A stretch of DNA of 64,000 nucleotides from Catellatospora sp. TT07R-123 (lineage in GTDB: Bacteria > Actinomycetota > Actinomycetes > Mycobacteriales > Micromonosporaceae). Made by a program: the position numbers and the translations under genes. A model generated the notes under the pieces. That model worked only from the letters and a program-made list of their open reading frames with translations. It had not been told where the DNA came from and searched no databases. This document shows, in pieces, positions 36,327 to 46,331 of the stretch. Numbering within the stretch: the first letter of the stretch is position 1; every line of letters starts with the position of its first letter. The DNA lies in contig NZ_BNEM01000001.1 of assembly GCF_018327705.1 (NCBI RefSeq), positions 3,162,001 to 3,226,000 of the forward strand, read 5' to 3'.

Positions 36327-39300
36327 TCAGCGTCGCGTCACACCCACGGTCACCTGCTCGCCATCGCCGACCTCCCCGGTGAAACCACCCTCGACCGCGC
36401 CAAAGGCGATCTCGTCGGCAAGCGTCTCTCCAGCGACGAACTCCCGGTGCGCGGTCACTGCCGCGACCACCTCGGGCGAGGCCGCCACGGTCACCGCGAT
36501 CCGGTCGGTGATGTCCAGGTCCGCCTCGCGGCGGGCCTGCTGCACGGCCCGGACGACGTCGCGCGCCAGCCCCTCGGCGTGCAGCTCGGGCGTCACGGCG
36601 GTGTCGAGCACGACCACGCCCGCGTCCCCCGGCAGCGGGGCGGAGTGCTCGGCGTCGGCGGCGACGAGCTTCAGCTCGTACTCCCCCTCCTGGAGGGTGA
36701 CCCCCGCGGCGACCGGGGCGCCGTCGACCAGCGACCACTCCCCCGCCTTCACCGCCTTGATCACCTGCTGCACCGAGCCGCCCACGCGCGGCCCGAGCAC
36801 CCGCGGCACCACGTTGAGCACCTGCTCGCAGTGGCCGGTGAGGTCGTCGGACAGCACCACCTGCTTGACGTTGACCTCGTCGGCGACCAGGTCGGCGAAG
36901 TCGCGCAGCGACGACGCGTCCGGCGTGGCGACCGTGAGGGTCGCCAGCGGCAGCCGCACCCGCAGGCCCTTGGCCTTGCGCAGCGACAGCGCCGCCGAGC
37001 ACACCTCGCGCACCCGGTCCATCGTCGCGACCAGCCCGTGGTCGGCGGGGAACAGTTCCGCCGACGGCCAGTCGGCCAGGTGCACCGAGCGCCCGCCGGT
37101 CAGCCCGCGCCAGATCTCCTCCGCGGTCAGCGGCGCCAGCGGCGCCACCACCCGGGCCACCGTCTCCAGCACCGTGTACAGCGTGTCGAAGGCGTCGGCG
37201 TCGGCCGCCCAGAACCGGTCCCGGCTGCGGCGCACGTACCAGTTGGTCAGCGCGTCCAGGTAGGACCGCACGCTCGCGCAGGCCGCCGACAGGTCGTAGG
37301 CGTCCAGCTGCGACTGCACCGTGGACACCAGCTCGCCGGTCTTGGCCAGGATGTAGCGGTCCAGCACGTTGGTCGAGTCGGTGCGGGTCCGCGCGGTATG
37401 GCCGCCGGCGTTGGCGTACAGGGTGAAGAAGTAGTACACGTTCCACAGCGGCAGCAGCACCTGGCGCACCGCGTCACGGATGCCCGACTCGTTCACGGCC
37501 ATGTCGCCGCCGCGCAGCACCGGGGAGCTCATCAGCATCCAGCGCATCGCGTCGGCACCGTAGCGGTCGAACATCTCGTAGACGTCGGGGTAGTTGCGCA
37601 GGCTCTTGGACATCTTGCGGCCGTCGGAGCCCTGGAGGATGCCGTGGCTGACGCAGCTGCGGAACGCCGGCCGGTCGAACAGCGCCGTGGCCAGCACGTG
37701 CATGGTGTAGAACCAGCCGCGGGTCTGCCCGATGTACTCGACGATGAAGTCGCCCGGGTAGTGGTTCTCGAACCACTCGGTGTTCTCGAACGGGTAGTGC
37801 ACCTGGGCGAACGGCATCGAGCCGGACTCGAACCAGCAGTCCAGCACCTCCGGCACCCGGCGCATGGTCGCCCGGCCCGTCGGGTCGTCCGGGTTCGGCC
37901 GGGTCAGCTCGTCGACGTACGGGCGGTGCAGGTCGGTGACCTTGACCCCGAAGTCCTCCTCCAGCTGCGCCAGCGAGCCGTACACGTCCACGCGCGGGTA
38001 GGCCGCGTCGTCGGAGACCCACACCGGGATCGGCGAGCCCCAGAACCGGTTGCGGCTGATCGACCAGTCACGGGCGTTGGCCAGCCACTTGCCGAACGAG
38101 CCGTCCTTGACGTGCTCCGGGGTCCAGCTGATCTGCTGGTTGAGCTCGACCATCCGGTCCCGGAACGCGGTCACCTTCACGAACCAGCTCGACACCGCCT
38201 TGTAGACCAGCGGGGTGTCGCAGCGCCAGCAGTGCGGGTACGAGTGCGTGTAGGTCTCGTGCCGCAGCACCATGCCGCGGTCCTTCAGCTCGCGGATGAC
38301 CGCCTTGTTCGTCTCGAACACCTGCTGGCCCTCGTACGGCGGCACCAGCGCCGTGAAGCGCGCCCGCTCGTCGACGGTCACCACGGTCGGGATCCCGGCC
38401 GCCAGGCAGGTGTTCTGGTCGTCCTCACCGAACGCCGGGGCCAGGTGCACCACCCCGGTGCCGTCCTCGACCGTGACGAACTCCGCGCCCAGCACCTGGA
38501 ACGCGTTGTCGCCCGCGTGGTTCACCAGGAACGGGAACAGCGGCGCGTACTTGCGCCCGACCAGGTCCGCACCCTTGACGGTGCCGGTCCGCTCGTAGCC
38601 CTCCAGCTCCTTGGCGTAGTAGTCCAGCCGTGCCGCGCCCAGGACCAGCTTCTCGCCGTCCTTCTCCATGACCGCGTAGTCGATGTCCGGGCCGACGGCC
38701 AGCGCCAGGTTGCTCGGCAGCGTCCACGGCGTGGTGGTCCACACCGCGACCTTCTCACCGGTCTCCAGCTGGAACTTCACCGCCAGGGTGGGGTCCTGCC
38801 GGTCCTTGTAGACGTCGTCCATCCGGGTCTCGGTGTTCGACAGCGGCGTCTCGCAGCGCCAGCAGTACGCCAGCACCCGGAAGCCCTCGTAGACCAGCCC
38901 CTTGTCGTACAGGGTCTTGAAGGCCCACATGACCGATTCCATGTAGTCCAGGTCGAGGGTCTTGTAGTCGTTGGCGAAGTCCACCCAGCGCGCCTGGCGG
39001 GTGACGTAGCGCTCCCACTCGCTGGTGTAGCGCAGCACCGAGGTCCGGCAGGCCTCGTTGAATGGGGCCACACCCATGTCGAGGATCTCGGCCTTGGTGG
39101 TGATGCCGAGCTGCTTCTCCGCCTCCACCTCGGCGGGCATGCCGTGGGTGTCCCAGCCGAACCGGCGCTCCACCCGCTTGCCGCGCATCGTCTGGTAACG
39201 CGGCACCACGTCCTTGACGTAGCCGGTCAGCAGGTGGCCGTAGTGCGGCAGGCCGTTGGCGAACGGCGGGCCGTCGTAGAAGACGAACTCGTTCGACCCC

Positions 39301-39443
39301 TTCACCCCGGCGTCGCGCTGCTCCACGCTCGCCGCGAAGGTCTTGTCGGCGGCCCAGAACTCCAGGACGCGCCGCTCCAGGGCGGGCAGGTCGGGGCTGG
39401 CGGACACGCCGTCGGCGGCGGCCTCGTGCAGTGGGTAGGCCAT
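36327..39443 (-). CDS. ileS: Isoleucyl-tRNA synthetase, long eukaryotic-like type
   Basis: 1038-residue class I synthetase charging tRNA-Ile and editing valine. HIGH equivalent HYGH (67-70) in [21 protein letters not shown] in [14 protein letters not shown], and the editing domain with [15 protein letters not shown]. Its length and the [15 protein letters not shown] segment fit the eukaryotic-like IleRS found in many actinobacteria. Mupirocin insensitivity is often associated with this type (established for homologues, not tested here). The ATG at 39443 follows GAGGAG, which a T-box helix can mask. Confidence 0.96.
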   Translation of the reverse strand: MAYPLHEAAADGVSASPDLPALERRVLEFWAADKTFAASVEQRDAGVKGSNEFVFYDGPPFANGLPHYGHLLTGYVKDVVPRYQTMRGKRVERRFGWDTHGMPAEVEAEKQLGITTKAEILDMGVAPFNEACRTSVLRYTSEWERYVTRQARWVDFANDYKTLDLDYMESVMWAFKTLYDKGLVYEGFRVLAYCWRCETPLSNTETRMDDVYKDRQDPTLAVKFQLETGEKVAVWTTTPWTLPSNLALAVGPDIDYAVMEKDGEKLVLGAARLDYYAKELEGYERTGTVKGADLVGRKYAPLFPFLVNHAGDNAFQVLGAEFVTVEDGTGVVHLAPAFGEDDQNTCLAAGIPTVVTVDERARFTALVPPYEGQQVFETNKAVIRELKDRGMVLRHETYTHSYPHCWRCDTPLVYKAVSSWFVKVTAFRDRMVELNQQISWTPEHVKDGSFGKWLANARDWSISRNRFWGSPIPVWVSDDAAYPRVDVYGSLAQLEEDFGVKVTDLHRPYVDELTRPNPDDPTGRATMRRVPEVLDCWFESGSMPFAQVHYPFENTEWFENHYPGDFIVEYIGQTRGWFYTMHVLATALFDRPAFRSCVSHGILQGSDGRKMSKSLRNYPDVYEMFDRYGADAMRWMLMSSPVLRGGDMAVNESGIRDAVRQVLLPLWNVYYFFTLYANAGGHTARTRTDSTNVLDRYILAKTGELVSTVQSQLDAYDLSAACASVRSYLDALTNWYVRRSRDRFWAADADAFDTLYTVLETVARVVAPLAPLTAEEIWRGLTGGRSVHLADWPSAELFPADHGLVATMDRVREVCSAALSLRKAKGLRVRLPLATLTVATPDASSLRDFADLVADEVNVKQVVLSDDLTGHCEQVLNVVPRVLGPRVGGSVQQVIKAVKAGEWSLVDGAPVAAGVTLQEGEYELKLVAADAEHSAPLPGDAGVVVLDTAVTPELHAEGLARDVVRAVQQARREADLDITDRIAVTVAASPEVVAAVTAHREFVAGETLADEIAFGAVEGGFTGEVGDGEQVTVGVTRR

Positions 39444-39660
39444 CGCGGGCTCCTCGTCACACTCGTCACTGATACGTACTCAGTGCGAGGACGAGCCTTG
39501 TGGGCCCGCGGTACCACCTCGCTTGCCCGTGCCAGGGTGCGCACGGGCCGCTCGTTCGGCTGTGACGGGCCGTACCCGTCCGGTTCTACTGGGCCCCGGT
39601 CACCCGGGTCCGTTCTTCCGGAGGCTCACCGGTGATAGCCGGGTCGATGCCTGTGCGTCC
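39444..39660 (-). promoter_or_regulatory. T-box leader of ileS (Ile specifier, translational type)
   Basis: On the minus strand the T-box motif GAGGTGGTACCGCG is at 39507-39520. An ATC specifier triplet lies at 39634-39636 in a bulge-like context (GGCTATCACCGGTGAGCC). Downstream, GGCT-CGT-CCTCG (around 39485-39497) can pair with CGAGGAGCC that contains the ileS Shine-Dalgarno. No terminator precedes ileS, so uncharged tRNA-Ile would open the ribosome-binding site. This matches the translational T-boxes described for actinobacterial ileS genes. Confidence 0.9.
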
Positions 39661-39691
39661 AGATTACCGCCGCCCCGGCCCGACCGGTCTA
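39661..39691 (-). promoter_or_regulatory. Candidate promoter of ileS
   Basis: TAATCT (39661-39666, minus strand) is a good -10, with TAGACC (39686-39691) 19 nt upstream as a weak -35. It would start transcription just upstream of the T-box. Confidence 0.5.
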
Positions 39692-39742
39692 CCGGGTTTC
39701 GGCACTGCGACATGCGCGCCTGACTCCGCGGCTTGATCGGCG

Positions 39743-40900
39743 TCAGGCGCGTCGCCGCTCGCGCTCGATCTCCCGGTACGGCTCCCGCATCGGCTTGCGG
39801 ACCGCGTCCACCGAGGCCAGGTGCGCGTCCTTCGCCACCCCGTCGATCAGGTACACCCGCGTCCGGGCGTTGCCGAGCGGCCGCACCAGTCCGTGCTTGA
39901 CCAGCGCCTGCACATCCCGGATCGCCTGATCCCGGGTGAGCTCCTCGTCACCCTGGTACGTGGTCCGCCGCAGCTCGCCCAGCGCGGCCGCATACAGCGC
40001 CGACACCGTCCGCTCCGGCAGCCCGCGCTCGGCCGCCACCCGCTCCAGCTCCCGCCACAGCCGCTCCGAGTAGTCGACCCGCCGTTGCACCAGTTGCGCC
40101 TGCTTGTGGTGCGCGGTGAGCGCGAACCGCAGCCACGGCCGGGCGTCCCGCTCCGGCTGGAACGAGCCGCCCTGGGTCTCCTGGAGCGCCTGGTAGTACT
40201 GCACCGTGTGGACCTGGTCGCCGAGCCACTGCTCGATGGAGGAGAACTCGGGCGCCAGGACCCCGTCGCGCGCCAGGACCAGCGTGTGCAGGCACCGCCC
40301 CATCCGCCCGTTGCCGTCCCGCCACGGATGGATGCAGACCAGGTTGAGGTGAGCCATCGCCCCTCGCACCAGCGCGGGCTGGTCGAGATCTCCGTCGTTG
40401 AGCCACTCCACCAGTTCCCGCATAAGTTCCGGCACCACGTCGGCATCCGGCCCGGTGTAGGCGGGTTCCAGCGGGTCGTTACTCGTCACGTAGATACCGC
40501 CGGCCCGGTATCGGCCCGGCCACTTCGGCAGGTTGTATTTGAGAATCATGAAATGCAGGCTCGCCAGCAGCATCTCGCCGTAGGAGAAGTTCGCCATCAG
40601 CGGTGTCTGCTGCACGAAGGTCATGGCGTCGCGGTAGCCCAGGATCGCCAGCTGGGTCTGCTCGTCGACATCAGCCGACAGCGTCTGCCCTTCCACTGCG
40701 GCTCGCGCGTCGGACATGCTGACCGTGATCTGCTCGATCGTGTTGGAGCCCTGCACCGCCGCAGCGAACAACTCGCGCCGCAGCTGACCCGTCCACCGAG
40801 GATGAGCACGAACGTGCAGCTGGAGGTCGCGGCGCATCTGCTCGATCTCGCCGAGCACACGCAGGTCGTCGTCGTCTAGCTTCGGCGTCTGAAGCAGCAT
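39743..40900 (-). CDS. Fic family protein (AMPylator) with built-in inhibitory motif
   Basis: 385-residue Fic enzyme, transferring AMP or another nucleotide to a target protein. The active site HPWRDGNGRMGR (His191) matches HPFxxGNGR with Trp for Phe. An N-terminal inhibitory helix carries SNTIEQ (Ser52-Glu56) like the (S/T)xxxE(G/N) motif, so it is the class II autoinhibited type. A C-terminal winged-helix-like segment (RDQAIRDVQALVKHGLVRPLG) is present, as in Fic/DUF4172 proteins. No antitoxin gene adjoins it. The target is unknown. It is a single gene. Confidence 0.92.
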   Translation of the reverse strand: MLLQTPKLDDDDLRVLGEIEQMRRDLQLHVRAHPRWTGQLRRELFAAAVQGSNTIEQITVSMSDARAAVEGQTLSADVDEQTQLAILGYRDAMTFVQQTPLMANFSYGEMLLASLHFMILKYNLPKWPGRYRAGGIYVTSNDPLEPAYTGPDADVVPELMRELVEWLNDGDLDQPALVRGAMAHLNLVCIHPWRDGNGRMGRCLHTLVLARDGVLAPEFSSIEQWLGDQVHTVQYYQALQETQGGSFQPERDARPWLRFALTAHHKQAQLVQRRVDYSERLWRELERVAAERGLPERTVSALYAAALGELRRTTYQGDEELTRDQAIRDVQALVKHGLVRPLGNARTRVYLIDGVAKDAHLASVDAVRKPMREPYREIERERRRA

Positions 40901-41232
40901 CGCTCCATGCTACTACTCCTGTCGCATGTTCGCACGGAGCCGACCTGGGCGCATGAGTCTGTTAAATCCTTGTTCCGGCCGTGCCTGAAGTGCACCGGAT
41001 CACCCGTCGCGGGAATCCGACATCCTGCCCCACATTCCACTGTGTACGGCACTCCGCCAGCGCGTACGTGAGTGACCTGAATCGCATCACAGGTGGGCTG
41101 ACCGTTCGGTGAGCGTGGATGCTACCCAACGGTCTAGTGACCTCACCGGCCCGAACGGCCATCATGTCCGGTGTTCGCATCCGATGCCATCGCAGCGCGT
41201 GCGGACACATAGGACACAACGAGAGGCACGAA
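40901..41232. other. 332-nt intergenic region, no gene seen
   Basis: It lies between the divergent Fic and PASTA genes and holds the promoters of both. I see no RNA gene, repeat or coding frame with support. Short matches such as TCTAGT could be promoter parts, but none is convincing. Confidence 0.6.
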
Positions 41233-41844
41233 GTGTCAGACTCCGACTACACCACCCCCGAAGAGCCGGCTTCGACGCCGAAGCCCGCCGACGACGGCGC
41301 GGCCGACTCCAAGGCGTCCGACGCCAAGGCCGCCGCCCCCGCCGGCGCCGCCCCCAGCGCTGCGCAGAAGGACGACGACAACAACGGCGGCCGCAAGCGC
41401 TGGCTGCTGCTGCTCCTCCTGCTCCTGCTCATCCTGCTCCTGCTGCTGTGCGGCGGTTTCGCGTACATGAAGTGGTGGAAGAAGAGCGACGGCCCGACCC
41501 CGGGCACCTCGCCTTCGGCTGTCACGGCCACCACCGCAGCGGCCAGCCCGTCGCCGGCCGCGCCGTCGCCGAGCCCGTCCGCCGCCCCGTCGCCGAGCCC
41601 GAGCCCGGCCGCCCCGGTGCTGATCGCCGTGCCGAACGTGGTCGGCAAGTCGGCCACCGACGCCGAGAAGATCCTGGCGACCGCGGGCTTCACCAACGTC
41701 AAGTTCGTCGGCGACGACGGCAAGGAGCTGACCCTGCTGGTCAGCTGGAAGGTCACCAAGCAGTCGGTGAAGGCCGGCGACAAGGTCTCCGGTGACACCG
41801 AGATCGTGCTGACCTGCACCTCGGTCAGCAACGGCAAGGGCTGA
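41233..41844 (+). CDS. Single-pass membrane protein with PASTA domain
   Basis: 203-residue protein with a hydrophilic, Ala/Asp-rich cytoplasmic N-terminus (~1-56), an unusual near-pure Leu helix (~57-78, ending CGGFAYMKW), a Ser/Pro linker and one PASTA domain (~135-198; VPNVVGKSATDAEKILATAGF, then VTKQSVKAGDKVSG). PASTA domains bind muropeptides or cell-wall fragments. It has no kinase domain, so it may be a receptor or anchor for a cell-wall complex. The GTG at 41233 follows GAGGCACGAA. An in-frame ATG at 41119 is not favoured. Confidence 0.83.
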   Translation: MSDSDYTTPEEPASTPKPADDGAADSKASDAKAAAPAGAAPSAAQKDDDNNGGRKRWLLLLLLLLLILLLLLCGGFAYMKWWKKSDGPTPGTSPSAVTATTAAASPSPAAPSPSPSAAPSPSPSPAAPVLIAVPNVVGKSATDAEKILATAGFTNVKFVGDDGKELTLLVSWKVTKQSVKAGDKVSGDTEIVLTCTSVSNGKG

Positions 41845-41866
41845 CCTTCGCCCACGCACGCGTTTT

Positions 41867-41897
41867 CGGCCGCCACCGGGCACCCCGGTGGCGGCCG
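41867..41897. terminator. Hairpin between PASTA gene and DUF6493 gene
   Basis: Perfect 14-bp stem (41867-41880 with 41884-41897), 3-nt loop, between two convergent genes. A TTTT precedes it on the plus strand. U-poor but strong, likely bidirectional. Confidence 0.75.
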
Positions 41898-41924
41898 GAT
41901 CCGTTTCCGCCTTAAGGTTCGAGG

Positions 41925-44384
41925 TCAGCGCGGGGAGACCAGCGCGCGCAGGGTGCGGGCCTCGGCGACCAGGCGGCTGGACCCGGGCCGGGCCGCGACC
42001 TCGGTCAGCGCCGCAGGCACCTGGCGCACCCCGACCGCGGCGGCGCAGCGGTGCGCCAGCGCCATCAGGTCCGCCGTGCCGGGCCGCGCCTTGGGTTCCG
42101 CCACCAGCGGCGGCAGCGCCGCAGCGACGATCTCCCACACCGCCTGGCACGCCCCGGCCTGAGTCGCCTCGGCCAGCGCCGCCGCGACCCGGTTGGGTTT
42201 CACCATCCCGGCCGCACCCAGCCGCCCGATCTCGGCCCCGACCACCGTGAAGTCCACTGCTCCCGTGGCCGCGAACCCGAGCAGGCCGTCGACCGCCGCG
42301 ACCCGGTCGGCGACGGCGCGGGAGCCGAGCGTGTACGCCAGCGCCAGGTGCACCGACGGACCGGCCGGTCCGTCGCACTCGGCCAGCAGCGGCAGCAGCA
42401 GCGCGCCGCCCTCCGCGTCCTGGTCGGCCAGGGACGCCAGACCGTGCACCGCCCAGGCCGCCACCACCTCCGGGTGCGAAGGCAGCGCCGACGTCCACAG
42501 CTGCGGATCGGTCACCGGCTCCGATCGCCAGGTCGTCAGCTCGTAGCGGTACACCTGGAACAGCTCGCGCACCACCGGGGCGACCCCGTCCGGCGGCGCC
42601 AGCGCCACCGTCCGGCGCAGCTGCGGCACCTGGTGCCAGGCGGGCACGTGCGGCCCGGCGACCTCGTCGCGGACCACGGTCACCGGGTCCGGGGTCGGCA
42701 TGCTGATCCACTGTGCGAAGCGGACGCCCGCCGGGGAGGTGAGGGCGGCGGCGGCCGCGACGACCTGCGGCGCCACCGTACGCGGCAGGCGCAGCAGCGC
42801 CTGGTCGAGGTCGATGCGCCACGGCTGCCAGCCCTCGCGCTCGGCGCGGGTGAGCCGTTCCAGCAGCACCTCGGGTGCGATCGCGCCGTTGGCGTGGGTC
42901 GGCGTGGCCGTCAGCAGCGGCACCGGGCGGCGGATCAGCTGGGCGGAGATCTCGGCCAGCCGCACCGCGTACATCCGGGCCGGCGAACCGCTGCTCCCGC
43001 GCAGCAGCCGCAGCGGCATGCCCTGGACCGCCTCCTCCGAGCGGAACACGTTGAGCATCTCGCGCCAGCGCTCGCTGCGCCCCCGGGCCAGCACCGCGCT
43101 GAGCAGCGCCTCATGCAGCTGCTCGGCGAACCCGGGCCACCAGGCGCGGGCGCTGTCCAGCTGCGGGCCGATGGCCCGGATGAGCGCGTCGTGGTCCCGG
43201 CTGCGCCAGGCCACCAGCCCGGCGAGGAACCGCTCGACGGTGGCCATGGACCGGTCCCCGGCCGTGATCGCGGCCAGGTCCTCGGCCACCTCGTACACCG
43301 AACCCGGCGCCAGGTCGATCGGGGCCGGGACCGGCGCGGGCAGCGCGACCGGCGGCGGCGCGGCGGTGTCCGGGCCGCCGTCGAGCAGCGCCAGCAGCTG
43401 CGCCGCGAGCTCGGGCCGGGCCCTGGCCGCCCGCCGCAGCCACACCGTCTGGGCCTTGACCAAGCCTTTCTCCGGCCGGGCCAGCGCCGTGGCGCAGATC
43501 TCCACCAGGGTGTACGGGTCCAGCAGCCCCGCCTCGTCGGCCGCCCGCAGCATCCGCTGGGCCAGCCCCGCCAGCGGCGAGCTGCCGGTCTCCAGCAGCC
43601 GCCGGTAGTCGGCGACCGCCTCGGCTGCCTCAGCGCCGGTCGGCGCCAGCTCCTCGTGCATCCGGGTGTACGGCCGCAGCTCGGTCGGCCTGCCCCCGCG
43701 CAGCAGCCGCGCCCGGCACCCGTCGAGCAGCGCCGCCCGCACCCCGGCGTCGTCGGCGGCCAGCCGGATCAGCGCGGGCAGGAACCCCGAGCCCTGGTAC
43801 GTGTAGTCGAGCCGCCCGCCCAGCCGGTCGTGGGCGAACAACTGCGGCACCAGCTCCCGCGTGAACGGGCTGCCCCGCAGCGCCCCGTCGGCGTCGGCCT
43901 GCCCGCGTACGTGGTCGATCCACCCGCCGACGAACCCTTCGGCCGCCGGGACCGCGCAGCCGCTCTCCCGCACCAGTTCGGCCACCAGCACCCAGTCGCC
44001 GCGCGGGCCTGACGTCTCGTCCGCCGGCAGCCGCTCGGCCAGCACGTGTGCCAGCTCGCCCTGCCAAGGGACCTCGCGCAGCCGCAGCAGCTCCAGCACC
44101 GGCTGCGGCGACAGTGAGTTCATCATCCAGCGCAGCTCGCCCTGGCGTAGCGCGGCGGCGGCCTTCTTCGCTGTCGAGGCTGTCGCCGCGATCGCGGCGG
44201 CGCGGACCCCGGCTCGCTGCTGGAAGTGCTCCCAGGTCGCCGGATGCTCCCGCAGATATGCGGCGACCTGGTTGAACGCGGCCCGGCGCTCCTGTTCCCC
44301 GGTCGCCCGGGCCCAGTCCAGGACCCCGGGACACGATCCGTCGACCAGCGCCTGCCGCAGTCTCGGCCAGCCCTGCGCGCTCAT
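41925..44384 (-). CDS. DUF6493 family protein, helical-repeat rich
   Basis: 819-residue protein of unknown function. The DUF6493-type N-terminus (MSAQGWPRLRQALVDGSCPGVLDWARATGEQ) is followed by long alpha-helical repeats without catalytic motifs, resembling an armadillo- or HEAT-like scaffold. The ATG overlaps the SWIM gene stop (ATGA) by four bases, so expression is coupled. Pairs of a SWIM-finger protein and this family recur in actinobacteria; some larger versions carry MoxR ATPase and VWA genes, absent here. Function unknown, possibly a metal- or nucleic-acid-linked stress complex (inference). Confidence 0.75.
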   Translation of the reverse strand: MSAQGWPRLRQALVDGSCPGVLDWARATGEQERRAAFNQVAAYLREHPATWEHFQQRAGVRAAAIAATASTAKKAAAALRQGELRWMMNSLSPQPVLELLRLREVPWQGELAHVLAERLPADETSGPRGDWVLVAELVRESGCAVPAAEGFVGGWIDHVRGQADADGALRGSPFTRELVPQLFAHDRLGGRLDYTYQGSGFLPALIRLAADDAGVRAALLDGCRARLLRGGRPTELRPYTRMHEELAPTGAEAAEAVADYRRLLETGSSPLAGLAQRMLRAADEAGLLDPYTLVEICATALARPEKGLVKAQTVWLRRAARARPELAAQLLALLDGGPDTAAPPPVALPAPVPAPIDLAPGSVYEVAEDLAAITAGDRSMATVERFLAGLVAWRSRDHDALIRAIGPQLDSARAWWPGFAEQLHEALLSAVLARGRSERWREMLNVFRSEEAVQGMPLRLLRGSSGSPARMYAVRLAEISAQLIRRPVPLLTATPTHANGAIAPEVLLERLTRAEREGWQPWRIDLDQALLRLPRTVAPQVVAAAAALTSPAGVRFAQWISMPTPDPVTVVRDEVAGPHVPAWHQVPQLRRTVALAPPDGVAPVVRELFQVYRYELTTWRSEPVTDPQLWTSALPSHPEVVAAWAVHGLASLADQDAEGGALLLPLLAECDGPAGPSVHLALAYTLGSRAVADRVAAVDGLLGFAATGAVDFTVVGAEIGRLGAAGMVKPNRVAAALAEATQAGACQAVWEIVAAALPPLVAEPKARPGTADLMALAHRCAAAVGVRQVPAALTEVAARPGSSRLVAEARTLRALVSPR

Positions 44385-45706
44385 CGCGGCACCGCCGCGT
44401 CCAGGCGCAGGCGGGTGGCGAGCTGGTGCCGGCACGGCCCCCGGCTGCCCCGGTGCCGTCCCCACCACACGCAGGTGCATCCGGCCGGAACCCCGTGCTC
44501 CAGCCGCACCTGGTAGACCCCCTCGTTGCCGCGCACGTGGGCCACCCCGTCGCCAAAGGTGACCGCACCGGCATCCAGCAGCGCCTTCGCCCCGGACAGC
44601 CGCGGATTCAGCTTCTCGGCCGCGTCGGTGCCGTACGGCATCACCCGGTGGAAGTAGGTCGCCTCGGACACGTCGTAGCCGACCCGACCGGCGGTGCCCA
44701 GCAGCGCCAGCGCCGCCCGGACCCGTTCGGCGGGCAGGCCCGTGGCCACGGCCAGGGCGTCGGCGTCGAGCGTGGGCACCGTGCCCAGCAGCTCGCCGAT
44801 CTGGTCGGCGGCGTCGGCGAGGTCGTCGGCGGCCAGCGCCGACAGCACCGCGCCCTCGCCGGAGAACCCGCGGTAAGGCTCCGGGGACAGGGTCAGCGAC
44901 ATCCGGAGGGTGGGCGTGGTCAGCTCCCACACCGAAGCGAGCGCGGGGCTGCCGGGGCGGGCGGCGGGGCCGTACACGGTGAGGGTCTGCGCGTGCCGGG
45001 CCAGACCGCGCAGCGCGGCCAGCCGCTGGGCCCCGGCCAGGCACACCGCGCCGGGCACGGGGCGCGCGGTCAGGCGCAGTGACCGGCCGGCGGGCACCAC
45101 CCACAGCACCGACCGCTCGCGCGGCAGCCGCTGCAGGAAAGCGGCCGCCTCCGCGCCCGGCACGACCGCGCGCGGCTCCATGCCCGAGGTCATCGCGTGC
45201 ACCTGCGCGAAGCCGCGCAGCCAGCGGCCTGGCAGCGGCACCTTGCGCTCCACCAGGGCACCGTCCATGGTGGACACGGTCAGGTCGTGGGGGCCGACGG
45301 CCAGGTGCAGCGGGTCGCCGCCGCCGACGCGGGCCAGCGCCACCTGTAGCGGGGCGTTGACGTCGACGTTGGTGGTGCCGTGCTCGGGCCGTTCACCGTC
45401 CAGGCCGGACGGCAGCACGTCCATCCGCGCGTACACCCCGCAGCAGCCGCTGAACGACTCGAACCGCAGCATGTCCTCGCTGCCGGTGACCACCGGGTCC
45501 AGGATCGCGGCGCGGTCGGCGGGCTGGAAGTAGCGGGCCCGCGCCACCTCCGCCACGGCCAGCAGGCCCTGGGCGACGGTGTGCGGGGTAGTCATGAACC
45601 CCTGGAAGAAACGCGGGTTGGCGCTGGGTCCGCCGGAGGTGCTCAGGCCGAGGCCGTCCGGGGTCAGCGCCGAGGCACCGCGGTACGCGTAGGCGGCTGT
45701 CGGCAT
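44381..45706 (-). CDS. SWIM zinc-finger protein
   Basis: 441-residue protein with a C-terminal SWIM zinc finger (CTCVWWGRHRGSRGPCRH; CxC then CxH). Its N-terminal ~350 residues are not assigned to a family I can name with confidence; SWIM proteins bind DNA or proteins. It is co-translated with the DUF6493 gene. The ATG at 45706 starts AMPTAAYAYRG; a GTG at 45715 is also in frame. It shares the gap to ndk with no promoter evident. Confidence 0.8.
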   Translation of the reverse strand: MPTAAYAYRGASALTPDGLGLSTSGGPSANPRFFQGFMTTPHTVAQGLLAVAEVARARYFQPADRAAILDPVVTGSEDMLRFESFSGCCGVYARMDVLPSGLDGERPEHGTTNVDVNAPLQVALARVGGGDPLHLAVGPHDLTVSTMDGALVERKVPLPGRWLRGFAQVHAMTSGMEPRAVVPGAEAAAFLQRLPRERSVLWVVPAGRSLRLTARPVPGAVCLAGAQRLAALRGLARHAQTLTVYGPAARPGSPALASVWELTTPTLRMSLTLSPEPYRGFSGEGAVLSALAADDLADAADQIGELLGTVPTLDADALAVATGLPAERVRAALALLGTAGRVGYDVSEATYFHRVMPYGTDAAEKLNPRLSGAKALLDAGAVTFGDGVAHVRGNEGVYQVRLEHGVPAGCTCVWWGRHRGSRGPCRHQLATRLRLDAAVPR

Positions 45707-45727
45707 GGCGGCCACCGTAGGCGCAGG

Positions 45728-46138
45728 TTACGACAGTTCGGGGAACCAGAGCTTGATCTCGCGCTCGGCCGACTCGGTCGAGTCGGAGGCGTGCACGAGG
45801 TTCTCCCGGTTGGACAGCGACAGGTCGCCGCGGATGGTGCCCGCGGCCGCGGCCCGGCCGTCGGTCGCGCCGACCAGGGCACGGATCACGGCGATCGCCT
45901 GGTCGCCGGAGACGATCGCGACGACCAGCGGACCGGAGGTCATGAACGTCTTGAGCGGCGGGTAGAACGCCTTCTCCACGTGCTCGGCGTAGTGCGCGTC
46001 GGCCAGGTCGTCGTCCATGGTCCGCAGCACGAGGGCGTCGAGGGTCAGGCCCTTGCGCTCGAACCGCGTCACGATCTCGCCCACCAGGCCACGGCGTACG
46101 GCATCAGGCTTGATCAGCACGAGCGAACGTTCCGACAC
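45728..46138 (-). CDS. ndk: Nucleoside diphosphate kinase
   Basis: 136-residue kinase that equilibrates NTP and NDP pools. The active-site His lies in [11 protein letters not shown] (His116), with [15 protein letters not shown] and GDLSLSN conserved. The GTG at 46138 ([18 protein letters not shown]) is backed by GAGGAGG five bases upstream. In many actinobacteria it follows folC-valS, and here the order is the same with three genes inserted. Family certain. Confidence 0.97.
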   Translation of the reverse strand: MSERSLVLIKPDAVRRGLVGEIVTRFERKGLTLDALVLRTMDDDLADAHYAEHVEKAFYPPLKTFMTSGPLVVAIVSGDQAIAVIRALVGATDGRAAAAGTIRGDLSLSNRENLVHASDSTESAEREIKLWFPELS

Positions 46139-46331
46139 AGATCCTCCTCGAACGCGACACATGGTCCGACCTGCGGCGATGCGAGGTCGGTTCACCAGCC
46201 TACCCGGCTGCACTTTCCTCGATCGACGGACCCGCCTATGGTGGCCATGAGGACACAGCGTCGCCGTACGACGGCGCGCTGTGGGGGACCACTCGCACTG
46301 CCCAGCGCCACTTGGATAGGGGAGGCCGAGC

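Noticed and set aside
36264-39635. A 1123-residue open frame on the plus strand opposite ileS
   Set aside because: It mirrors the ileS codons in high-GC DNA, has compositionally biased His/Arg/Val-rich sequence and no homology. The same applies to long frames opposite lepA, comEC, pepN and valS.
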